The notes: generated by a model not told the origin, from the letters alone. A DNA stretch of 64,000 nt from a bacterium (GCA_029565685.1 JAKQNR010000052.1:1-64000), one strand, 5' to 3'. Counted from the first letter of the stretch, positions 52,835 through 62,468 are shown. Made by a program: numbers and translations.

Positions 52835-53644
52835 ATGAACCTCTCCGGTCGTTTCGCTTGGGCGGTCCTCTCCGGCCTGGCCTGGTCCGCCGGTCTGGCG
52901 GCGCCGGCCGCTCTTTCTCCTGCCGCGATCCTCACCGATCACGGAGCTGTCGTGCGTGCGGATACCACCCGCAAAGAACTAGCCCTGATCTTTACCGGCG
53001 GCGACTATAACGACGGCGGCCGCCATATTGCCGCTGTTTTGCAGCGGCTGCAGGTCAAGGCCGGCTTTTTCTTTACCGGCGATTTTTACCGCCATCCGGA
53101 TAACGACGTTCTCATCCGTCTTTTGCAGCAGCACGGTCACTATCTGGGCCCTCATTCGGATCGCCATCTGCTCTATTGCCCCTGGGAACACAGGGACTCG
53201 AGCTTGGTTTCGCGGGAGCAATTCCGCACAGACCTACTGGCGAACTATGAGGCCATGCACGCCTTGGGCGTGTGCACCCGGCTTCGGTTTTTCATTCCTC
53301 CATACGAGTGGTATAATCAGGATCATGTCCGCTGGGCTGCGGAATTGGACGTCACGCTGTTCAACTATACTCCGGGCGTGGGCACCCAGGCGGATTACAC
53401 CACGCCGGATATGCGCGCCTATCGATCCTCAGCCGCCCTGTACCAGCAGCTGTTTGATTTTGAAAAGAAGACGGCCCATGGGCTGAACGGCGCGCTGCTG
53501 CTGATTCATATCGGCACGCATCCGGATCGCACAGATAAATTCTACTGGTTGCTGGAGCCTCTGATTTGCGAGCTGCGGCGCAAAGGATATCGCTTGGTTC
53601 GTATTGACTCATTACTGTCATCGCATCGAGAGGGGGCACGGTGA
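52835..53644 (+). CDS. Polysaccharide deacetylase-like protein (NodB/CE4 fold)
   Basis: The 269-residue protein has an N-terminal hydrophobic signal (AWAVLSGLAWSAGLAAPAAL). The NodB fold is recognised by ALIFTGGDYNDGG in place of the usual TFDDG, a catalytic-metal motif GPHSDRHLLY (the HxxxH pair), RFFIPPYEWYN, and ALLLIHIGTHPDR near the end. The first motif is shifted but keeps aspartates. It probably deacetylates GlcNAc-containing polysaccharide or peptidoglycan outside the cytoplasm, if active. The stop overlaps the nagA start. Confidence 0.83.
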   Translation: MNLSGRFAWAVLSGLAWSAGLAAPAALSPAAILTDHGAVVRADTTRKELALIFTGGDYNDGGRHIAAVLQRLQVKAGFFFTGDFYRHPDNDVLIRLLQQHGHYLGPHSDRHLLYCPWEHRDSSLVSREQFRTDLLANYEAMHALGVCTRLRFFIPPYEWYNQDHVRWAAELDVTLFNYTPGVGTQADYTTPDMRAYRSSAALYQQLFDFEKKTAHGLNGALLLIHIGTHPDRTDKFYWLLEPLICELRRKGYRLVRIDSLLSSHREGAR

Positions 53645-54870
53645 TGCGCCTGCGTGCATGCCGGCTGCCGGGTCGACTCGGCCTCCACGAGCTGATTCTG
53701 GAAAAAGGCCGCATCGCCGCCATCCAGGCCGATGCGACGTCTGCACCGGATCGGCCTGGCGTGGACCTCTCCGCTCAGGGACGGCTGGTTACCCCAGGCC
53801 TCATCGATGTGCACACTCATGGCGCCGGCGGGGCAGAGGTGTTTTCCGGCAGCGCCGTGGATCTACAGCGGATGGCGCTGACCCTGGCGCAACAGGGCGT
53901 TACCGCTTTTCTAGCCACCACCATCTGCCACAGACAATCCGGCCATGCGCATCTGCGTAGCGCTGCGGATTTCATCAACCGGCAGCGCGGAAGCGGCGCC
54001 CGTTGTCTCGGCATTCATCTGGAAGGGCCGTACATCAGCGTCAAACGGCGGGGTGGGATCGATCCGGCAAGCATCGATTCACCCGCCACACAGAGCCTGG
54101 ACGAACTGCTGGAGATCTGCGCCGGCGGGCTGAGGATGATGACTCTGGCGCCGGAGCTTCCCGGCCATCTGGAGCTCGTCGAACAGCTGGTGCGACGTCG
54201 GGTGATCCCTTCGCTCGGCCACACCGATGCGTCCTACGCACAAGCGGTTGCAGGATTCACAGCCGGCATTCAGCATGTCACCCATCTGTTCAACGCCATG
54301 CCGCCGCTTCTGCATCGGGCGCCCGGCTGCGTAGCCGCGGTTTTCAACCATCCCGCGGTCACGGCACAGATCATCAGCGACGGCGTGCATGTGCATGCGG
54401 AGATCATCAACCTGAGCTACCGGCTGTTGGGCGCAGAGCGCTGCGTGCTGATCACCGACGGCATGCAGGCCTCTGGATTGCCGGACGGCCGTTATGTGTA
54501 CGCAGGTAAAGAGTATGAGACCCGCAACGGCACGGCGCGCTATCTGGACGGCACCCTGATCGGTTCCACCCTTCGTTTGATCGAGATCGCGCTGCGTTTT
54601 CGCAAATATACCGGCTGCTCGCTGGAGGTTGCGCTGGAATGCGCGAGTATGAATCCGGCTCGCGTGCTTGGACTGGCGGATCGCAAGGGCGCCATTCGTC
54701 CCGGCTATGATGCGGATCTGGTGGTGTGGAACGATGATTTTTCCGTGTACGCCACGCTGATCAACGGCGAGGTGGTGTACCGCCAGCGCGGGCTGACACA
54801 GGATGCGGGCGGAGGGAATTCATCGGGTGAGAACGACGCCGTATTTCACGGAGCCGATAGCGGTTCGTAG
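53644..54870 (+). CDS. nagA: N-acetylglucosamine-6-phosphate deacetylase
   Basis: This cytoplasmic enzyme produces glucosamine-6-phosphate, the substrate of NagB. The ATG at 53644 directly follows a possible GTG at 53641, both behind GAGAGGGGG and overlapping the deacetylase stop. At 408 residues it is a little longer than E. coli NagA (382). Motifs: IDVHTHGAGGAEVFSG, GIHLEGPYIS (metal-binding Glu), LGHTDASYAQA, VTHLFNAMPPL, ISDGVHVHAEI and VLITDGMQASGLPDG with the catalytic Asp. The final 30 residues (GLTQDAGGGNSSGE...) are unlike the family. It is placed with a polysaccharide deacetylase, which supports amino-sugar use. Confidence 0.95.
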   Translation: MRLRACRLPGRLGLHELILEKGRIAAIQADATSAPDRPGVDLSAQGRLVTPGLIDVHTHGAGGAEVFSGSAVDLQRMALTLAQQGVTAFLATTICHRQSGHAHLRSAADFINRQRGSGARCLGIHLEGPYISVKRRGGIDPASIDSPATQSLDELLEICAGGLRMMTLAPELPGHLELVEQLVRRRVIPSLGHTDASYAQAVAGFTAGIQHVTHLFNAMPPLLHRAPGCVAAVFNHPAVTAQIISDGVHVHAEIINLSYRLLGAERCVLITDGMQASGLPDGRYVYAGKEYETRNGTARYLDGTLIGSTLRLIEIALRFRKYTGCSLEVALECASMNPARVLGLADRKGAIRPGYDADLVVWNDDFSVYATLINGEVVYRQRGLTQDAGGGNSSGENDAVFHGADSGS

Positions 54871-54889
54871 CGCTGCGGCCGGTCTTTCC

Positions 54890-55162
54890 TTACAGAGATT
54901 TTTCTTCCTTTTCCGCAACCAGAGGGGAGGGGGAGGAGCGGATGCGGCGCCGGCAGATCCAGAAACGCCGTGCGCCCAGAACGATGATCGCAGTCCCGCC
55001 GCAGATCAAACTCCAGCCGATGGTCAGATAAGAATGAAACGAGGTCAGGTGGATCATACCGATGCCGCCGGCGAGAAATGCCAGGCCGGTGCGGATATAG
55101 GCGAGCAGGGTCCGCTCGTTGGCCAGATGGGTGCGCACTGTCGCCAGTTCGTCGCGGTTCAT
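54890..55162 (-). CDS. DUF202 (YidH-like) small membrane protein
   Basis: The ATG at 55162 gives 90 residues; a TTG at 55207 would extend the frame into the hldE-like gene but has no ribosome binding site. The protein shows the family start RTHLANERTLLAYIRTGLAFLAGGIGMI and a second membrane helix (IGWSLICGGTAIIVLGARRFW), ending in a basic and then acidic tail. Its function is unknown. It follows the HldE-like gene on the same strand. Confidence 0.85.
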   Translation of the reverse strand: MNRDELATVRTHLANERTLLAYIRTGLAFLAGGIGMIHLTSFHSYLTIGWSLICGGTAIIVLGARRFWICRRRIRSSPSPLVAEKEEKSL

Positions 55163-55178
55163 GGAAAGAGCTTGATCC

Positions 55179-56639
55179 TTATCGATAAGTTTTAATGATC
55201 CTTTCAATCAGATGGCTGGTGGACATACCCGGCACGCCCGGCAGCAAGGCGATGCGGCCGCCATACTTTTCCACCAGCCGACGTTCCTCCTGATTGATGG
55301 ATCCCATATGATAATCGCCGCCCTTGGCATAGATGTCCGGTTGCAGTTCGGCGATCAGTTTGATCGGAGACGCGTCTTCAAAGATGATGACATAATCTAC
55401 ACAGGATAGTGCGGACAACAGTTTGGCGCGTTGTCTTTCTTCAACGATGGGGCGATCGGGTCCCTTGAAAGAACGCACGGAAGCATCGCTGTTCAATCCT
55501 ACCACCAGCAAATCCCCGAGTGAACGCGCCTTTTCCAAATACAGAATATGGCCGACATGCATGATGTCGAAACACCCGTTGGTCCAGACAACCCGCCGGC
55601 CTGATTTTTTCATATCAGCGACCACGGCGCGCAGTTCGGGCAAGGAGACGATTTTATGCGCTTCCAGCCGGGCATTTCGCTGTTCCTGAAGTTGGACCAA
55701 CTCTTCGCGGGTGATCTCTGCCAGACCCGGCTTGGCGATGGCGACTCCGGCGGTGAGGTTGGCGAACTCGGCGGTCTGGTCCGGTGGCAGGCCGGCGACA
55801 AGCGCTGTGGTGATCGCCGCCACCACGGCTTCGCCGGCGCCCACGCGGTCATAGACCTGCCGTCGTTCTGTGGCCACCCGTCGTGTCGGTCCTTTCGCTT
55901 GATGCACGCTCATGCCGTCGGCGCCGTGGCTGATAAAAAGCAGATCGGCTTTCAGACGCCGGCGCAGCCGATCGCCGCTGTCCACTGTGTACGCCGGTTC
56001 CCCCAGAGCGGCGGCGGTTTCGCTTTCGTTGGCAATGACCACGTCAAAGCGGCTCAGCAACGGCAGATTTTTTTCCGAATCGCCGATCAAAATAGCTTCC
56101 GGAGCGATCGTGCGGATGAACGCCACCAGCTCCTGGTCGATCAAGCCTGTATCTTTGTCCATCAGCACCACTGCACGACATCGGGGCAGAATTCGCTTGA
56201 GCCGGCTTTTTAAAAGCGCGGCGCTGGCTGCGCTGGGGCGCTGTCGCTGTTCGCTTAGAACGCGCACCATCTCCCGGTCCGCATGGCCCGGCCCGCCGGC
56301 GTTGATGCGCAGACGGGTGGGTGTGGTAAAAGAGGGGTCGACGACCAAGCCGGTGCAATCGATTCCATGCTCCATGAGATGGTTTTTTGCCACCTGCCCC
56401 GGCACATCCGCTCCAGTACGGCTCAGCAGGTGAATCCGTCCGCCAAGACCGGCCAGCAGCAGCGCGGTATAGCCTGCCGCAGCCGGCTGCCAGGATCGGC
56501 TCACGCTGTGCACAATGGGCACCAGACCATCTTCGGCGATTTTTGTCGCCTCGCCATAGATGAACTCGTCGAGGTACAGATCGCCGACGAGCGCGATGGA
56601 GCTGCGGCTGAGCGGGATGAAAAAGTCCTTGTTATCCAT
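55179..56639 (-). CDS. HldE-like protein: degenerate PfkB-type kinase domain plus intact heptose-1-P-type nucleotidyltransferase
   Basis: From the ATG at 56639 the protein has 486 residues. In HldE the N-terminal half is a heptose-7-P kinase and the C-terminal half adenylates heptose-1-phosphate. The C-terminal half here (from about residue 345) is well kept: TNGCFDIMHVGHILYLEKARSLGDLLVVGLNSDASV, then YAKGGDY and PGMSTSHLIERI. The kinase half keeps LVGDLYLDEFIYG but its usual GGAxN sugar motif reads PAAAGY, and the catalytic GAGD is GAGE (codon 55830-55832). I infer kinase loss or a new specificity. It may serve synthesis of a surface heptose. Confidence 0.85.
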   Translation of the reverse strand: MDNKDFFIPLSRSSIALVGDLYLDEFIYGEATKIAEDGLVPIVHSVSRSWQPAAAGYTALLLAGLGGRIHLLSRTGADVPGQVAKNHLMEHGIDCTGLVVDPSFTTPTRLRINAGGPGHADREMVRVLSEQRQRPSAASAALLKSRLKRILPRCRAVVLMDKDTGLIDQELVAFIRTIAPEAILIGDSEKNLPLLSRFDVVIANESETAAALGEPAYTVDSGDRLRRRLKADLLFISHGADGMSVHQAKGPTRRVATERRQVYDRVGAGEAVVAAITTALVAGLPPDQTAEFANLTAGVAIAKPGLAEITREELVQLQEQRNARLEAHKIVSLPELRAVVADMKKSGRRVVWTNGCFDIMHVGHILYLEKARSLGDLLVVGLNSDASVRSFKGPDRPIVEERQRAKLLSALSCVDYVIIFEDASPIKLIAELQPDIYAKGGDYHMGSINQEERRLVEKYGGRIALLPGVPGMSTSHLIERIIKTYR

Positions 56640-56817
56640 GGGCAAATGTAACAAGTTTTTTTTTGTCGTGCAAGTCTCTATTTCGTCCCCGCGGCCGCAG
56701 GGCCGACGGCCGCCCGAACTCTTGCCTCTTCGATCGCTGGTGCCGTGAGGGCTACATTCCTGTTGCATTTTAACCGGCGGCGGGCTATCTTTATTCGATT
56801 AACAGCAAGAAAACCAA

Positions 56818-58236
56818 ATGAAAAAAAGCCAGAGTGATCTTTTACAGGCTTGCCGCACCTATCTGCAGCTGCATGGGTTGGTGCAGCCCGGACAGAGTGT
56901 GCTGGTGGCAGTGTCCGGCGGCGTGGACTCGATGGTCTTGTGCGCCCTGCTGCGCGAGCTGGCTGATCCGATGGCGTTCAGGCTGGCTGTGGCCCATTAC
57001 AACCACCATCTGCGCGGCATCGAATCGAATGATGACGAGCAGTTTGTGTTGCGAATGGCCGCTGAATGGGATTTGACTGTGCATGCAGGCGGCGCTGATG
57101 TGGCGGGCTGGAGCGCTGAACAGGGACAGAGCGTGGAGACCGGCGCCAGAATTTTGCGCTATCGTTTTCTTCTTGACCTGGCGGAGAAAATGGGCTATGA
57201 TCGCGTGGCCACCGGCCATAACGCGGACGACCAGGCGGAGACCGTGTTGGACCATTTTCTTCGCGGCGCAGGGGTGACCGGCCTGTGCGGCATACCGCGC
57301 CGCAGGGATCGCATCATTCGACCGTTGTTGTTCGCAGATCGGCGCTGGATCAACACGTTTGCCGAGGAGCGCGCAGTGCCCTTTCGCCGCGATTCCAGCA
57401 ACGAGGACCAGTCGTATCGGCGCAATCGGCTCCGGCATGACCTTTTGCCCTATCTGCAGCAGTATAATCCGCGTATCCATCGCACTCTGGTCCGTCTTTC
57501 CGGCAACATGGCTGAAGTGGATGAGTATCTGACCGCCATGGCGGAAAAGGCGTTCGGAGAGTGTTGCATCCAGGCCGAAGGCGACAAAATTATCCTTGAT
57601 TGTCAGCTGTTTTTAGCGTATTTTATAATTCTTAAGAAATATCTGTTACGCTTGTGTTTAAGCAAGCTGGTTGCCGGTGAATTCTTTTTCGATCATACGC
57701 TGTACGACCGAGCGCTGTCGGTTTTGTCCGGGCCAGGCGATCATGCTTATGCGGTTCTGGACAGCCGAGTGTTTATCGAAAAGGCCGGAAAGGACCTCAT
57801 CATCGGCCGAAGCCCCCTTCCGTGCGCCGAGGTCCGAATCGATCGGCTGCAGGGTTCTTTTCCGTTGTGGGATGGCCGGCGCCTGCAAATCATGGCTGCA
57901 AACGAGCCGCTCTCTTCCATCCGCCGCAATCAGGATTTAAGACGTGTTTGGGTGGATGGCGACAAACTGACGCTGCCCCTGTATCTGCGACCCATGCGCG
58001 ACGCCGACCGTTTCCGGCCGTTGCATCTGGCGGGCAGCAAATCGCTGTCCGATTTTTTTATCGATGAGAAAATCCCGCGCCATTTGCGCCGGCGCATTCC
58101 CATTCTGTGGAGCGGCGATCAGGTGGTCTGGGTGTGCGGTCGGCGGTTGGATGACCGCTTCAAGGTGACGGCGGAGACGACGCGGATCTATGAATTGAAA
58201 TTGGCGGAACAGTGTGAATCCGAAATCGGAATTTGA
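56818..58236 (+). CDS. tilS: tRNA(Ile)-lysidine synthase
   Basis: This enzyme modifies the anticodon C34 of a tRNA-Ile to lysidine so that AUA is read as Ile. The 472-residue protein has the PP-loop SGGVDSM (residues 33-39), AHYNHHLRG, TGHNADDQAETVLDHFLRG and RPLLF, then the linker and TilS C-terminal domain (LYLRPMRDADRFRPLH...KSLSDFFIDEKIPRHLRRRIP). Everything typical of the long (E. coli-type) form is present. Its 3' end overlaps the hpt start by 23 bases; this tilS-hpt-ftsH order is very conserved in bacteria. Confidence 0.96.
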   Translation: MKKSQSDLLQACRTYLQLHGLVQPGQSVLVAVSGGVDSMVLCALLRELADPMAFRLAVAHYNHHLRGIESNDDEQFVLRMAAEWDLTVHAGGADVAGWSAEQGQSVETGARILRYRFLLDLAEKMGYDRVATGHNADDQAETVLDHFLRGAGVTGLCGIPRRRDRIIRPLLFADRRWINTFAEERAVPFRRDSSNEDQSYRRNRLRHDLLPYLQQYNPRIHRTLVRLSGNMAEVDEYLTAMAEKAFGECCIQAEGDKIILDCQLFLAYFIILKKYLLRLCLSKLVAGEFFFDHTLYDRALSVLSGPGDHAYAVLDSRVFIEKAGKDLIIGRSPLPCAEVRIDRLQGSFPLWDGRRLQIMAANEPLSSIRRNQDLRRVWVDGDKLTLPLYLRPMRDADRFRPLHLAGSKSLSDFFIDEKIPRHLRRRIPILWSGDQVVWVCGRRLDDRFKVTAETTRIYELKLAEQCESEIGI

Positions 58237-58765
58237 AAAAGCCGTTTATGAGGGCGAATTTCGCACGCTGATCGATCAGGAGACGCTGCGCCGGCGTGTC
58301 GTGGAAATGGGTCGGCAGATCACCAAGGACTATGGCGGCATGCAGCCCATCATCATCGGAGTGCTCAACGGCGCGTTTCTGTTCATGGCGGATCTGATTC
58401 GTCACATTGAGCTGGACCTGGAAGTGGATTTTATCAAGATCTCGAGTTACGGCGATGAAAAGATTTCTTCCGGGAAGGTGATGATGCTCAAGGACATCAA
58501 TGCAGAGATCCAAGGCCGCCACATTCTGGTGGTTGAAGACATCGTCGATACCGGGCTGTCGATCCAATTCTTGCGTGAAAAATTCAGCCGGCTGGCTCCA
58601 GCCTCCCTGCGCTTTGCCACCCTGTTGTATAAAAAGCAGAACGTTCGCGTGGAGGTCCAGCTGGACTACGTGGGGTTCGAGATTCCCGACGAGTTCGTCA
58701 TCGGCTATGGTTTAGATTATAAACAGATATTGCGAAACTTGCCGGCCGTCTTTGTGATGGATTAA
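58214..58765 (+). CDS. hpt: Hypoxanthine phosphoribosyltransferase
   Basis: A GTG at 58214 inside the end of tilS opens a 183-residue protein, the expected length. It condenses hypoxanthine or guanine with PRPP. Seen are PIIIGVLNGAFLFMADLIR, the flexible loop SSYGDEKISSGKV, and the PRPP motif VVEDIVDTGLS (107-117) and YVGFEIPDEFVIGYGLDY. Overlap with tilS suggests coupling. The purine permease at 43.0 kb supplies its substrate in principle. Confidence 0.95.
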   Translation: MNPKSEFEKAVYEGEFRTLIDQETLRRRVVEMGRQITKDYGGMQPIIIGVLNGAFLFMADLIRHIELDLEVDFIKISSYGDEKISSGKVMMLKDINAEIQGRHILVVEDIVDTGLSIQFLREKFSRLAPASLRFATLLYKKQNVRVEVQLDYVGFEIPDEFVIGYGLDYKQILRNLPAVFVMD

Positions 58766-58855
58766 CCGGCGGACGAGGGGGAGCAGGAAACGTTTCATCA
58801 AGCGCCGGGTTCGGCGCCGCTCAAAGAGCGGGTGACCCGGGTGAGGATAAGGACC

Positions 58856-60832
58856 GTGAACGCTTTACAGGATCAGGACAAAGAGAAGACCGGATTTGCT
58901 CGGGAGCAACGGCCGACGGACCGGGACCGGCTGCCGAAGAAAAACACGCCTCGCCGGCCAGAGCCGCCGCAATGGGGCAAGGCCTCGCGGACGTTTTTTT
59001 TGTGGTTGAGTTTATTTCTCGTCGCCTTGTTTGCATCGCAGAAATTTTCCGACGTGAAACAAAAAGAATTGCTGATCGACTATAACCGCTTCATGATGCT
59101 GATGCAGGAAGGCAAAGTGGTCGATCTGCTGGTGCAGGAACAGACCGCGCACGGCAAGGCCTCGGAGCCGATCGCTGAATCCGGCGTCTCCACGTTCAAA
59201 CTGACGCTGCCGACCAAACCGGATTTTGCCACCATTGAAAAATGGCGGAACGAATACAACGTCAACCTGCGTTTCAAGGAAGACACCATCAGTTTCTGGA
59301 GTGTGTTCTGGACCATCATTCCTTGGGTGGTGATCTTTGGCGTCTGGATGTTTTTCCTGCGCCGGATGCAAGGCGGCGGCGGAGGCAATAAAAATATTTT
59401 TTCTTTCGGCAAATCGCGCGCCCGCATGTGGACGGAAAATTTCCCCAAGGTCACATTTGACGACGTGGCCGGCGCCGATGAGGCCAAGACCGAGCTGCGC
59501 GAGATCATCGAGTTTTTGAAAGAACCGGAAAAATTTCAGCGCCTGGGCGGCAAGATCCCCAAAGGCGCTCTGCTGCTTGGCCCTCCGGGCACCGGCAAAA
59601 CGCTGCTGGCTAAAGCGGTGGCCGGCGAAGCAGGCGTGCCTTTTTTCAGCATGTCCGGGGCGGATTTCGTTGAAATGTTCGTCGGCGTGGGCGCCTCTCG
59701 CGTGCGCGATCTCTTTGAACAGGGTAAACGCAACGCCCCCTGCATCATCTTTATCGATGAGCTGGACGCCGTGGGCCGTCACCGCGGCGCCGGGCTGGGA
59801 GGCGGCCATGACGAACGGGAACAGACGCTGAACCAGCTGCTGGTGGAGATGGATGGCTTTGAGTTCAACGAGGGCGTGATCCTGGTGGCAGCCACCAACC
59901 GGCCGGACGTGCTCGATTCGGCGTTGCTGCGGCCAGGTCGTTTCGACCGGCAGATCGTGGTCGACTCTCCGGATGTGCGCGGCCGCGAGGGCATTCTCAA
60001 AGTGCACACACGCAAGATCCCCATGGCTAAAGACGTGGATCTGTCCATTCTGGCTAAAGGCACGCCGGGCTTTTCCGGCGCCGATCTGGCTAACATGGTC
60101 AACGAGGCCGCGCTGCTGGCCGCGCGCAAGAATAAGACCCAGGTGGACGGCCGCGATCTCGAAGAGGCCAAAGACAAAGTGCTGATGGGCACAGAGCGCA
60201 AAAGCCTGATCCTCTCTGATGAAGAAAAACGGATCACGGCGTATCATGAGGCCGGTCACGTCCTGGTCTCCAAATTCACTCCGGGCTCTGATCCGGTGCA
60301 CAAGGTGACCATCATTCCACGCGGCCGGGCGCTGGGTCTCACTCAGACGTTGCCCATCGACGAAAAGCATAATTACAGCAAGACCTATTGTCTCGGTTCG
60401 CTGCGACGATTGCTGGGCGGCCGCGCGGCCGAGACCATCGTGTTTAATGAGCTGTCCACCGGGGCGGGCGATGACATCAAACGCGCCACCGAACTGGCGC
60501 GCAAAATGGTTTGCGAGTGGGGCATGAGCGAGGTGCTAGGCCCCATGACCTTTGGGGAAAAACGCGAAGAGATCTTTTTGGGCCGTGAGATCGCTCAGCA
60601 CCGGGATTATAGCGAAAAGACAGCGCAGATCATCGATCAGGAGATCAGGTCGCTGATCACCGACGCGCTGGAGGATGTGATCAAGATGATGCACGATCAC
60701 ATCGGCCATCTGCACGCTGTCGCTCAAGCGCTGCTGGAAAAAGAGATGCTCGATGGACAGGCGATCGAGGAGATCTTGAATGCCCCGGCTCCGGCTGGCA
60801 AGCGCAACGAGAAACGACGGTCGGCCAAATAA
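58856..60832 (+). CDS. ftsH: ATP-dependent zinc metalloprotease FtsH
   Basis: I prefer the GTG at 58856 (AAGGA upstream); a GTG at 58832 would add eight residues. The protein has 658 residues and is membrane-bound through two helices (RTFFLWLSLFLVALFASQ and WSVFWTIIPWVVIFGVWMFFL) enclosing a short periplasmic domain. The AAA+ domain has Walker A GPPGTGKT (about 242-249), Walker B IIFIDELDAVG and the SRH arginines, and the peptidase domain the zinc motif HEAGH (about 464-468). The N-terminal 40 residues are long and charged. It degrades membrane and short-lived cytoplasmic proteins; the gene lies in the conserved tilS-hpt-ftsH cluster. Confidence 0.96.
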   Translation: MNALQDQDKEKTGFAREQRPTDRDRLPKKNTPRRPEPPQWGKASRTFFLWLSLFLVALFASQKFSDVKQKELLIDYNRFMMLMQEGKVVDLLVQEQTAHGKASEPIAESGVSTFKLTLPTKPDFATIEKWRNEYNVNLRFKEDTISFWSVFWTIIPWVVIFGVWMFFLRRMQGGGGGNKNIFSFGKSRARMWTENFPKVTFDDVAGADEAKTELREIIEFLKEPEKFQRLGGKIPKGALLLGPPGTGKTLLAKAVAGEAGVPFFSMSGADFVEMFVGVGASRVRDLFEQGKRNAPCIIFIDELDAVGRHRGAGLGGGHDEREQTLNQLLVEMDGFEFNEGVILVAATNRPDVLDSALLRPGRFDRQIVVDSPDVRGREGILKVHTRKIPMAKDVDLSILAKGTPGFSGADLANMVNEAALLAARKNKTQVDGRDLEEAKDKVLMGTERKSLILSDEEKRITAYHEAGHVLVSKFTPGSDPVHKVTIIPRGRALGLTQTLPIDEKHNYSKTYCLGSLRRLLGGRAAETIVFNELSTGAGDDIKRATELARKMVCEWGMSEVLGPMTFGEKREEIFLGREIAQHRDYSEKTAQIIDQEIRSLITDALEDVIKMMHDHIGHLHAVAQALLEKEMLDGQAIEEILNAPAPAGKRNEKRRSAK

Positions 60833-60893
60833 CCGCCGCAGCCGGCAATGGCCCAGTACCTCTTTCCCATAAGGCCAAGAGCGAACCGATGCC

Positions 60894-62468
60894 ATGACAG
60901 GTCCCATGACACCTTTTTTCAACATTCTGCTCGGCGCGTTCTGTTTCGTCCTCCTGGTGTTGCTGTATCTGCGCAAAACCTCCGAGTATATGACCAGGGC
61001 AAGATTCGGCCATTTTCTATTTGGGATCATTGCCCTTTTTATTTTGCTGACTGCGGCCGATTATTGGTTCAACCGTCCGGCCCGGCCGCGCATCCGCGTC
61101 GCTGTGCTGCCGGTGCAAGAGGAATTGTTCACGGCAGAGCGTTCCTGGTTGGCCTGGCACATCGCGGAACAGGCCGGCGACCATCTGCGCCGCGGTTTGG
61201 CCAAAGAGTATCTGGTCTATCCGGCCAACTGGCTGTGGATGAGCGTGGAGCCCGATTCGTTGAATGAGATCGCCTACCTGCAGCGCTACGCCGAACGCAT
61301 TGGTTTGAACTGGGCGGTTCTTCCTGCACTGAGCCGCGACGGGCTGTCGATTACGCTGAATTACATCTTTGTCCGTGTTCAACCACCGAATCTGATCACG
61401 AAATCGCAGATCACGGTGTCCCAGGACCAGGCGAGCGAGCTGGGCCGTCTGCTGGCGATCGATGCGGCCCGATGCCTCGGTCAATCGATGGATCCACCCC
61501 CTGCCGCGCCAATGGATGCGGAAGTCGTGAGGCTCAGCAGCCAAGCGTCCGCCTATCTGGCGCAGTCCGGGTTCGATGAGGCGGTTCGTTTAGCTGAAGC
61601 GGCCTTTCAAAAGGACTCGCTTCTGGTGCCGGTTCGCAACCTCTACGCCGCTGCGCTGTTAAAACAATCAATCCGACGGGAAAAAGAGGGCCTGAGCGAT
61701 ACGGTGGGGCGCCTTCGCGCTCTGCGGGTGTGTGAAAACACCATCCGCCATCATCAGGCGGACGCGGCTGCCTATCGATGGCTGGGCGCCTATTATCTGG
61801 CGGAAAAGCAATGGGCCCAGGCCGGCCGGCATCTGCGCAAAGCCGTGGCGCTGGATCCGGATGACGCCGAAGCCCTCTCGCTGTATGCCTATCTCAACGC
61901 CTCGCGGTTTAAGGAGATCGGCTTGCAGGATGACGAAGAGATGCTCCGGCATGTGCTGCAGCTGAATCCCTGCGATGAGAGCGCCCGCCTGCGGCTGGCG
62001 GAATGGTATTTCTCCCGCAATGATCAAAAGGCGGCGGAACGGGAGGCGCGGGCCCTGCTGACCATTCATCCCCGTTCCATCGATGGTCTTATGTTCCTCG
62101 GCAAACTGGCAGCCACGGACCGGGATTTTATCAGGCTGGCGGAGATCTACGACGCTATTTTTGCCATCGATCCGCACAACCCAGACGCGTATTACAACCT
62201 CGGCATCTATTACTATCAGTCAGAGGATCTGGACAACGCGGAAAAATTGTTCAATCGTGCAGTGCGATTGAGCAACCACACGGACAGCCATCTCTACCTC
62301 GGGCAAATTTACGAGCGCCGGGGGGAGATCGATAAGGCGATCCAGGAATACCGGTTGCGCATTCGCCATAAAAAGGGATTAGAAGACCGCTTTGCTGATG
62401 TGGCGCGCGCGCGGCTGTTCGAACTCACTCGGCCTGACTCAACGGTGCTCACGCCCTATGTGCGCTGA
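60894..62468 (+). CDS. Membrane-anchored TPR protein of unknown function
   Basis: The 524-residue protein has two N-terminal hydrophobic helices (NILLGAFCFVLLVLLYL and FLFGIIALFILLTAADYWF), then an adenylate-cyclase-like TolB/FlgO-type region (RIRVAVLPVQEELFTAERSW...) and several TPR units from about residue 200 (AAAYRWLGAYYLAEKQWAQAGRHLRKAVALDP, PDAYYNLGIYYYQSEDLDNAEKLF, SHLYLGQIYERRGEIDKAIQEYRL). No enzyme motif is found. It sits between ftsH and folP and overlaps folP by 11 bases, so it may be coregulated with them. Confidence 0.78.
   Translation: MTGPMTPFFNILLGAFCFVLLVLLYLRKTSEYMTRARFGHFLFGIIALFILLTAADYWFNRPARPRIRVAVLPVQEELFTAERSWLAWHIAEQAGDHLRRGLAKEYLVYPANWLWMSVEPDSLNEIAYLQRYAERIGLNWAVLPALSRDGLSITLNYIFVRVQPPNLITKSQITVSQDQASELGRLLAIDAARCLGQSMDPPPAAPMDAEVVRLSSQASAYLAQSGFDEAVRLAEAAFQKDSLLVPVRNLYAAALLKQSIRREKEGLSDTVGRLRALRVCENTIRHHQADAAAYRWLGAYYLAEKQWAQAGRHLRKAVALDPDDAEALSLYAYLNASRFKEIGLQDDEEMLRHVLQLNPCDESARLRLAEWYFSRNDQKAAEREARALLTIHPRSIDGLMFLGKLAATDRDFIRLAEIYDAIFAIDPHNPDAYYNLGIYYYQSEDLDNAEKLFNRAVRLSNHTDSHLYLGQIYERRGEIDKAIQEYRLRIRHKKGLEDRFADVARARLFELTRPDSTVLTPYVR

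Noticed and set aside
59012..60370. Minus-strand open frame of 452 codons opposite ftsH
   Set aside because: FtsH motifs occupy the plus strand throughout; the antisense product is low-complexity and lacks a start signal.
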